Positions 58,213 through 64,000 of a DNA stretch of 64,000 nucleotides are shown one piece after another. Where the stretch lies: contig CBDFGJ010000003.1 in the NCBI GenBank assembly GCA_965247035.1, forward strand, positions 1,426,001 to 1,490,000, read 5' to 3'. Within the stretch, counting starts at the first letter, position 1. Each line of letters opens with the position of its first letter. The notes below the pieces were generated by a model, which saw only the letters and a program-made list of their open reading frames with translations, was not told where the DNA came from and did not search any database. The stretch comes from Azophilus sp965247035. GTDB taxonomy: Bacteria; Pseudomonadota; Gammaproteobacteria; Pseudomonadales; Azotimanducaceae. The position numbers and the translations under genes were made by a program.

Positions 58213-58384
58213 ACAGGCAAAAAAAAGGAAGCCGACATGAAAATAAAGCACCTCGGTTTCCGGGCGTGCGAATTCTATATAATATCAACAACTTATAGTC
58301 TAATGTGCCAGATAGATCAGGGGTGGCAGCCTTGATTTTGGTGCTATCGGTGCTATCATTAATACAAATAACGGGCTATAAGTA

Positions 58385-58469
58385 GGTGGTTTGAGTGTCT
58401 GCGGGTAGCGAGGACGCAGCACGGTTTACGAAACCACTCATATACTTCCCTGCCGAAGGAGCAGGGAGG
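58385..58469 (+). ncRNA. Candidate structured leader RNA before the giant protein gene
   Basis: GTGGTTT (58386-58392) can pair with AAACCAC (58431-58437). Inside, GTG-T-CTGCG pairs with CGCAGCAC, an 8-pair stem with one bulge and an 11-base loop. Directly after, CTTCCCTGC (58445-58453) pairs with GCAGGGAGG (58461-58469). A 9-base tandem (GGTGCTATC twice, 58340-58357) stands upstream. I could not match it to a known riboswitch class. The rest of the gap 58031-58653 holds only the short repeat at 58177. Confidence 0.3.
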
Positions 58470-58653
58470 AGTTGACCATCGTCATGTCCCCTCATGCCGT
58501 TCAAGATAGCGGCCGGATGTTGCGCGTAGCGTCTCTGCTGCGCCGCACAATGTCCGTGTTGTGCGTGGTTGCGCGCTCCTTGCCTTTGTCAATCGCCCCC
58601 TCCCCCCGATTCCGGGCATTGGATGTCGGGTATCGGACAAATCACGCCCGACA

Positions 58654-61600
58654 ATGACGAGTCGGAGAAGACAGCGTTTGCCGGGGGTGTTATTTGCCGT
58701 CGCTCTGGCGTTGCCGGCAGGCATTGCCCAGGCGCAACTGAGCCAAGAACCGATACTGGATCCTGAAGCTGTATTCGTCTTCTCGCCAGGGGACCCCCAA
58801 CGTGTCATCGTAGGTGAGCCTTTCTCTCTTACCCTGCCAGTGGCGACTGGGCAAATAGCATTCTTTCGCGCGGCTTACACCCTCAGCCCGCTACCGCCAG
58901 GGGTAAACTTCGACGCAGGTTCTCGCAGGCTATACGGCACACCGACCGAGGTGGGGACGACCCGATTGACCTACCGGGTAGAGGCTGGGTTTCTCCGTTT
59001 ACGCTACTACGCCACCGCGACCTTCCGCCTTGTGGTGCGCCCTGCTACAACAGTAACGGCACTGAACATACTCAGCACTGACTCCCTCTACACCCAGGGC
59101 GAAGTGATTGCGGTGGGGATACTCTTTGCGCGGCCGGTGACGGTGAGGGGCAGTCCGACTCTGTCGTTGAGATTTGACAACCGCACCCGCCGGATGAGTC
59201 ATGTAAATCCTGTTTCTTCAGCGACGCCGAGCCTTATTTTCAACTACACCATACGGTCTGACGATGAAGCCACCAACGGCATCATCATCTTCCATACTGC
59301 GCTGCAGTTGAATGGCGGCAGTATTACCGACGAGGCGGGCAACCCAGCGGATCTGAGCCTGGTGGAGCACGTAATCTTCCAGAACCCCAGATACAAGGTG
59401 GACGGCACCCCGCCGCGGGTAACCGATGTTACCTTCACCACCCGTCCGCCCGAGCATATATACGGTGATGTTCCCCGCTCATATCTGGCGGATGAAGAGA
59501 TAAAAGTGCGGGTGGATTTTGCTGAGCCGGTTACCATGACCGGCTCGCCGAGCCTGCGCCTGGATATAGGCACGCGCAGGGTGAGGGCGCGCTATGACGC
59601 CGGAGTGCACAGGGCTAACAACCGATCCGTTGGCTTCACCTATCGCGTGCAACCCGGCGACCTGGACCCGGACGGCATCAGCATTGCTGCCGATGCACTG
59701 GCGTCGGTTGGCACCGACACGATTACCGATGCCGCCGGCAATCCAACGAATGGTACCAGTCTTGCCGAACACGTCATCCGCAACGACCCGGCGCAGAAGG
59801 TAGATGCCGTCAAGCCGCAGGTTACTGAGGTAAGCATCATCTCCAGGCCCGCAAATGGCGACACCTATCGGGAGGGCGAGACGATTCAACTGCGCGTGGT
59901 TTTCAGTGAAGGTATGCTTATACACCCGCCTAACTTCCAAGTAGCACAGCCAATCACTCTGGGTTTGAGCCGGGTCATGGCGGAGGGGATGATCAGCCCC
60001 CAGTCTCACACTTATCACGGTGATGAATACCACACCATCACCGAAGTGGTATTCCACTACACCGTGCAAGCCGATGACTATGACACCGATGGCATCAGTT
60101 ACTTGGGCACGCCTCGGGATGGTGGCAATATTTACTTAGGGGGAAGAGCTGATGTAATATTTGATGTAGCGGGCAACTCTTTGCTTAGAGACATCACTGA
60201 TTTAATCATCACCAACGCTGGGCTGCACAAGGTGGACGGCGGCGTACCACGGGTGACGCACCTGGGCATAGTCTCCAGACCCGACCAGGGCGACACCTAT
60301 CGGCAAGGCGAAGAGATTAGCGTCACGCTGACTTTCAACCGGTCGCTTGTGGGGGATCCAGGCAATCTGCGTTTGACGCTGAACCTGGATTCGGGTGCGG
60401 TCGTCTCGCAGAGCACGCGCCCTGATGTTGTCAATCGTAATCAACATGTGGGTTTCACCTTCATCGTGCAAGACGGCGACCTGGACGAAGACGGCATCAG
60501 CATCGGCGCCGATGCGCTGAGTTTGACCGGCGGCAGCGTCACCAACCAGGCTGGCAGGCCGCTGATTCTGAGCCTGGCGCAACACACCGTCACCCATCAC
60601 CCGGCGCACAAGGTGGATGCCGCGGCGCCGAAGGTGACCAATCTGCGCATCGTCTCCACACCAGCGCAGGGGGCGGTGTATCGGTTGGGCGAGATGATTC
60701 GGGTGCGCCTGACGCTGGATCAGCCGGTCATGCCCAGCGGTTCGCCGATTCTGTCGGTACCTTTGTTGATCGGCGCTGTCGCCCGCACCTTGACCTTCGA
60801 CAAATTTCGCTTCCCGGTCTCGGCAATAGAAGTCGCCTATCAGGTGCAGGGCGGTGATCTGGACGAAGACGGCATCAGCATCGGCGAGGGCGGGCTGGAA
60901 GTGACCGGCGGTAGCCTGGCAGATGCCGTGGGTAACCCGCTGCGCCTAAGCCTTGAGGGTCATATCATCACCAATGCGCCCGCGCATCAGGTCAGCGCGG
61001 TGCTGCGCTTTATGGATGTGAATTCCGTGCCAGACCAGATCTATACGGTGGGGCAGTCAGTCAGCCTGACCCTGCCGCAAGCCATTGGCGGTGTCGCCCC
61101 CCGGCGTTATGGCTTGACCGGTAACGTCCCACCCGGGCTGGTATTTGATGCCGACACCCGCACCCTGTCCGGCACGCCGAGCGCGCCCATGGAGGCCACC
61201 GAGTTGCAGTGGACGGCAACCGATGCGGCGCCATCGGTTGCGTCCTTGAGATTTCAAATGACCATAGTCGCCGCGCCGAGTTTTGCTGAGCCACTGCGCT
61301 TGAGTCTGCGGCAAAGTGAATCGCTGCCGGTAGCACCTGCCGAGCCGATTAAGTTGCCGGCTGCCAAAGATGGCGCACCACCGATTGTGTATACATTGGC
61401 AGGCGACCTGCCGCCCGGGCTGGCATTCGACCCTGGCACCCGCGCCCTGTCCGGCACGCCAGCCGAACTCGGTGTCACCACCCTGACCTATACCGCAACC
61501 GATGCCAACGGCGCATCTGTCTCCGGCGACTTTGAGTTCACGGTGGTGGATGCCGTCTCACCAGAGGTGACCGGCGTGTCGATTATTTCCACGCCGAACC

Positions 61601-64000
61601 AGGGCGACACCTACCTCCTGGGCGAACAAATTAGGATGCGCCTGGACTTTAACGAGCCGGTTTTTGCGAAAGTTTTGCCGAAACCGATACCGTCATTAAA
61701 TCTGCGAATTGGCACCGAAACTACTTTCATGCGTTTTCCTTTTCCGGCTGATAGCGATGAGCCGGTGATGTCGTTGGAAGGAAGTTACACGGTGCAAGCA
61801 GGCGATCTGGACGAAGACGGCATCGGTAGCATACTTGATTTGGCCATAGTCGGAATGCGTGTTGACCTCACCGATGCCGCCGGTAACCCGCTGCTGCTGA
61901 GTGTCGCCGCCAACCCCGATAATCCGCAGCACAAGGTGGATGGCGTGGTGCCGAAGGTGAGTTTTGTGTTGGTTACTCCGCAGCCCGACAACCACAATAC
62001 CTACGCATTGGGCGAAGAAATTAAAGTGGTGCTGGCTTTTGATAGTCACTTTCCCGTGCTTCAGGGGCAGTTATCCATGCAGTTGACGCTGGATTCCGGC
62101 GGGGTCACCGCACAAAATTCAAGGAAACACGACGGCATCGGTGGCCACGGTGTTGGCCTGGATTTCAGTTATGTCGTGCAAGCGGGCGATCTGGACAAAA
62201 ACGGCTTCAGCCTGGGTGCCAATGCATTGAGGCTGATGCCGGGGGTGAGCGTTACCGATGAATCGGGCAATCCGGTGAATTTAAGTCTGGCGGATTTCGC
62301 GTTCACTGATGATCCGAATTACCAGGTGGACGCGGTGGCGCCAGAGGTGACGGATGTGACCATCACCTCCACGCCAAAACTCTTCGGCCATTATCGTACC
62401 GGCGAGCGGATTACCCTGCGGGTGGATTTCGACGAGCCGGTGACCCTGGTTGATGATGCGCCGGTTGTGTGGATGTCTTTGGGCGATGAACCTCGCCGAG
62501 TGGTGATGGAGTATGCGGCGGTGCAACCCGATGACACTTCCCTGTTGTTCGGTTACACCGTGCAAGCCGGCGATGAGGACAATAACGGCGTTGGCATTGG
62601 TGCGCTAGCGCTGAGGGTGACGAGCGGCATGGTCACCGATATCGTCGGCAACCCGGCGGATTTGAGCCTGACCGCGCACGCCATTATCAATGACCCGCTG
62701 CACAAGGTGGATGGCGTGGGCCCGCGGGTGACGAGTGTGCGTATTCTTTCCCCCTCGTCTGACAACCCCGACCCCAGCACCTTCAAGTTGGGCGAGTATA
62801 TTCGCGTTCTGGTGAATTTTAATTCTGATCTCCATGGGGATGCCACGGCTCTGCGTTTGGCACTGGGCATGGAGAGCGGCGAGGCAATCTTGCAGGGCAG
62901 GGCAGCGCTCAACTCACTGCGCCAGGTAATATTCCGACATACCGTACAACTCGGCGACCTGGACGAAGACGGCATCAGCATCGGTGCCGATGCGCTGAGT
63001 GTGGCGGATGGGGGCAGTGTCACCGATGACCTGGGTAATTCGGTGGATTTAAGTCTGGCGCATGTCGCCTTCACTGATGACCCGACGCGCAAGGTGGATG
63101 GCGTGCCGCCGGATATTGTTGCGCCTTTGCCCTATAGCACCGAGGCCACGGCGACCTTGACGCCGCTGGCTGCTACTGACTACGACACGGCTACTTCCGC
63201 CGATGGCACGGCGACTATCACCCACGACGCGCCGGCGACCTTCCCGCTGGGCACCACGGTCATCACCTGGAGCGCGACCGATCCAGCGGGTAATGAAGTG
63301 AGTGCGACTCAGGTGGTCACGGTTGAGGATACCACCGCGCCGGTGATTGCCTTGACCGGCGCCAATCCGCAGATCATTGAGTTTGGCGATGAGTATATTG
63401 AACTGGAGGCAACCGCCACCGATCGGGTGGATGATGACCTCGAACTCACCGGCAGGATTGTCATTGCCGGTGACGAGGTAATCACCGACCGGGTCGGGGA
63501 ATACACGGTCACCTACGATGTCTCCGATGCCGCCGGCAACCCGGCCGAGCAAAAGACCCGCACGGTCAGGGTGACCGACACCACCGCGCCGGGCATCACC
63601 GCGCCGGAGCTCTATGCCACTGAGGCCATCGCCGAGCAGACGCCGCTCACCGCTAACGACCACTACGGCACCGCCACCTCCAGCGACCGCAGTGCCAGGA
63701 TTACCAGCACCGCGCCGGCGACCTTCCCGCTGGGCGACACCATCATCATCTGGACCGCGACCGATGCCAATGGCCTGAGCAGCACCGCCGAGCAGACCAT
63801 CACCATCGCCGACACCACCAAGCCGGACATCACCGCACCGGCGAATGTGTCCACGGAAGCCACCGCACCGACCACGCCAGTCGCCGTGGGACAGGCCGCC
63901 GCGACTGACCTGGTGGATAACGCGCTCGAGATCACGCGCAACCCGCAGACCAACGACTTCGCCGTCGGAGAACACACCATCACCTGGAAGGCCACGGATG
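58654..64000 (+). CDS. Giant secreted repeat protein (SwmB-like, putative-Ig and HYR domains), runs off the window
   Basis: Open without a stop from the ATG at 58654 to the end of the window, at least 1782 residues. It begins with a signal peptide (LPGVLFAVALALPAGIAQAQ). Next is a putative-Ig unit (LSPLPPGVNF, LYGTPTEVG), then about nine repeats of 115-130 residues with the cores GDLDEDGISIGADAL and TDEAGNPADLSL and the linker HKVDG (59130-60990 and 61545-63110), interrupted by two more putative-Ig units (61000-61545). From 63110 HYR-type units follow (PATFPLGTTVITWSATDPAG, DTTAPVI). These are cell-surface adhesion-type domains. The C-terminal anchor or secretion signal lies outside the window. 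Confidence 0.85.
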   Translation, partial: MTSRRRQRLPGVLFAVALALPAGIAQAQLSQEPILDPEAVFVFSPGDPQRVIVGEPFSLTLPVATGQIAFFRAAYTLSPLPPGVNFDAGSRRLYGTPTEVGTTRLTYRVEAGFLRLRYYATATFRLVVRPATTVTALNILSTDSLYTQGEVIAVGILFARPVTVRGSPTLSLRFDNRTRRMSHVNPVSSATPSLIFNYTIRSDDEATNGIIIFHTALQLNGGSITDEAGNPADLSLVEHVIFQNPRYKVDGTPPRVTDVTFTTRPPEHIYGDVPRSYLADEEIKVRVDFAEPVTMTGSPSLRLDIGTRRVRARYDAGVHRANNRSVGFTYRVQPGDLDPDGISIAADALASVGTDTITDAAGNPTNGTSLAEHVIRNDPAQKVDAVKPQVTEVSIISRPANGDTYREGETIQLRVVFSEGMLIHPPNFQVAQPITLGLSRVMAEGMISPQSHTYHGDEYHTITEVVFHYTVQADDYDTDGISYLGTPRDGGNIYLGGRADVIFDVAGNSLLRDITDLIITNAGLHKVDGGVPRVTHLGIVSRPDQGDTYRQGEEISVTLTFNRSLVGDPGNLRLTLNLDSGAVVSQSTRPDVVNRNQHVGFTFIVQDGDLDEDGISIGADALSLTGGSVTNQAGRPLILSLAQHTVTHHPAHKVDAAAPKVTNLRIVSTPAQGAVYRLGEMIRVRLTLDQPVMPSGSPILSVPLLIGAVARTLTFDKFRFPVSAIEVAYQVQGGDLDEDGISIGEGGLEVTGGSLADAVGNPLRLSLEGHIITNAPAHQVSAVLRFMDVNSVPDQIYTVGQSVSLTLPQAIGGVAPRRYGLTGNVPPGLVFDADTRTLSGTPSAPMEATELQWTATDAAPSVASLRFQMTIVAAPSFAEPLRLSLRQSESLPVAPAEPIKLPAAKDGAPPIVYTLAGDLPPGLAFDPGTRALSGTPAELGVTTLTYTATDANGASVSGDFEFTVVDAVSPEVTGVSIISTPNQGDTYLLGEQIRMRLDFNEPVFAKVLPKPIPSLNLRIGTETTFMRFPFPADSDEPVMSLEGSYTVQAGDLDEDGIGSILDLAIVGMRVDLTDAAGNPLLLSVAANPDNPQHKVDGVVPKVSFVLVTPQPDNHNTYALGEEIKVVLAFDSHFPVLQGQLSMQLTLDSGGVTAQNSRKHDGIGGHGVGLDFSYVVQAGDLDKNGFSLGANALRLMPGVSVTDESGNPVNLSLADFAFTDDPNYQVDAVAPEVTDVTITSTPKLFGHYRTGERITLRVDFDEPVTLVDDAPVVWMSLGDEPRRVVMEYAAVQPDDTSLLFGYTVQAGDEDNNGVGIGALALRVTSGMVTDIVGNPADLSLTAHAIINDPLHKVDGVGPRVTSVRILSPSSDNPDPSTFKLGEYIRVLVNFNSDLHGDATALRLALGMESGEAILQGRAALNSLRQVIFRHTVQLGDLDEDGISIGADALSVADGGSVTDDLGNSVDLSLAHVAFTDDPTRKVDGVPPDIVAPLPYSTEATATLTPLAATDYDTATSADGTATITHDAPATFPLGTTVITWSATDPAGNEVSATQVVTVEDTTAPVIALTGANPQIIEFGDEYIELEATATDRVDDDLELTGRIVIAGDEVITDRVGEYTVTYDVSDAAGNPAEQKTRTVRVTDTTAPGITAPELYATEAIAEQTPLTANDHYGTATSSDRSARITSTAPATFPLGDTIIIWTATDANGLSSTAEQTITIADTTKPDITAPANVSTEATAPTTPVAVGQAAATDLVDNALEITRNPQTNDFAVGEHTITWKATD

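Noticed and set aside
58385..58469. Cyclic-di-GMP-I riboswitch in front of the giant protein gene
   Set aside because: The conserved GEMM core elements are not present in the right order; only general hairpins are seen.
58800..63995. Many minus-strand frames under the giant gene
   Set aside because: They are shadows of the biased codon use of the repeat protein on the plus strand, which is open throughout.

Overview
The window looks like a chromosomal segment of a gammaproteobacterium. It has a type IV pilus pilA/pilBCD block, a division and cell wall (dcw) cluster ending in ftsQ-ftsA-ftsZ with secA and argJ beyond it, rnpB next to mraZ, and lpoA-yraN beside rsmI. MurE carries the meso-diaminopimelate motif DNPR. 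TonB-dependent receptors of a glycan/peptide-scavenging type point to a free-living or host-associated (for example marine) heterotroph. I could not assign a genus. No tRNA, rRNA operon, CRISPR array or prophage was seen.

Layout. Positions 1-2800 hold the tail of a dicarboxylate symporter, a dead IS1595 transposase and an acetolactate synthase-type enzyme. Positions 2980-8280 hold two pilins divergent from pilB-pilC-pilD. Positions 8980-27430 are a conserved housekeeping block, almost all on the minus strand: rnpB, mraZ, rsmH, ftsL, ftsI, murE, mraY, murD, ftsW, murC, ftsQ, ftsA, ftsZ, then (past the opposed dciA) secA and argJ. The dcw genes overlap by 1-11 bases or sit a few bases apart, yet murF, murG, murB, ddl and lpxC are all absent from their usual places. 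Positions 27540-29720 hold a decapitated rsmI, lpoA and yraN. Positions 30218-35902 form a same-strand group of acyl-CoA type enzymes: a TIGR03084-like protein, a limonene-epoxide-hydrolase-like protein, a crotonase, a carboxyltransferase and an SDR. A MetR-type regulator and an MFS transporter follow.

From about 38.6 kb the window turns accessory. A broken IS30 is followed by a three-gene cassette (M14 carboxypeptidase, TonB-dependent receptor, SGNH hydrolase) bracketed by inverted copies of a palindromic repeat. Next come a broken cadherin-like gene and a region of about 11.3 kb whose outer borders are the left end and the right end of IS256-family elements. That region carries a coherent N-acyl-D-amino-acid utilisation set: outer-membrane receptor, sodium symporter, N-acyl-D-amino-acid deacylase, D-threonine aldolase/D-serine dehydratase-like PLP enzyme, RidA and an RpiR regulator. 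After a disrupted restriction-type (HsdR_N) gene the window ends inside a giant repeat protein of at least 1782 residues.

Remnants of five insertion-sequence families (IS1595, IS1380, IS5, IS30, IS256), all inactive, plus MITE-like and palindromic repeats, suggest a genome that went through an IS expansion followed by decay. Gene names rest on motifs and recalled family features only; no database search was made.
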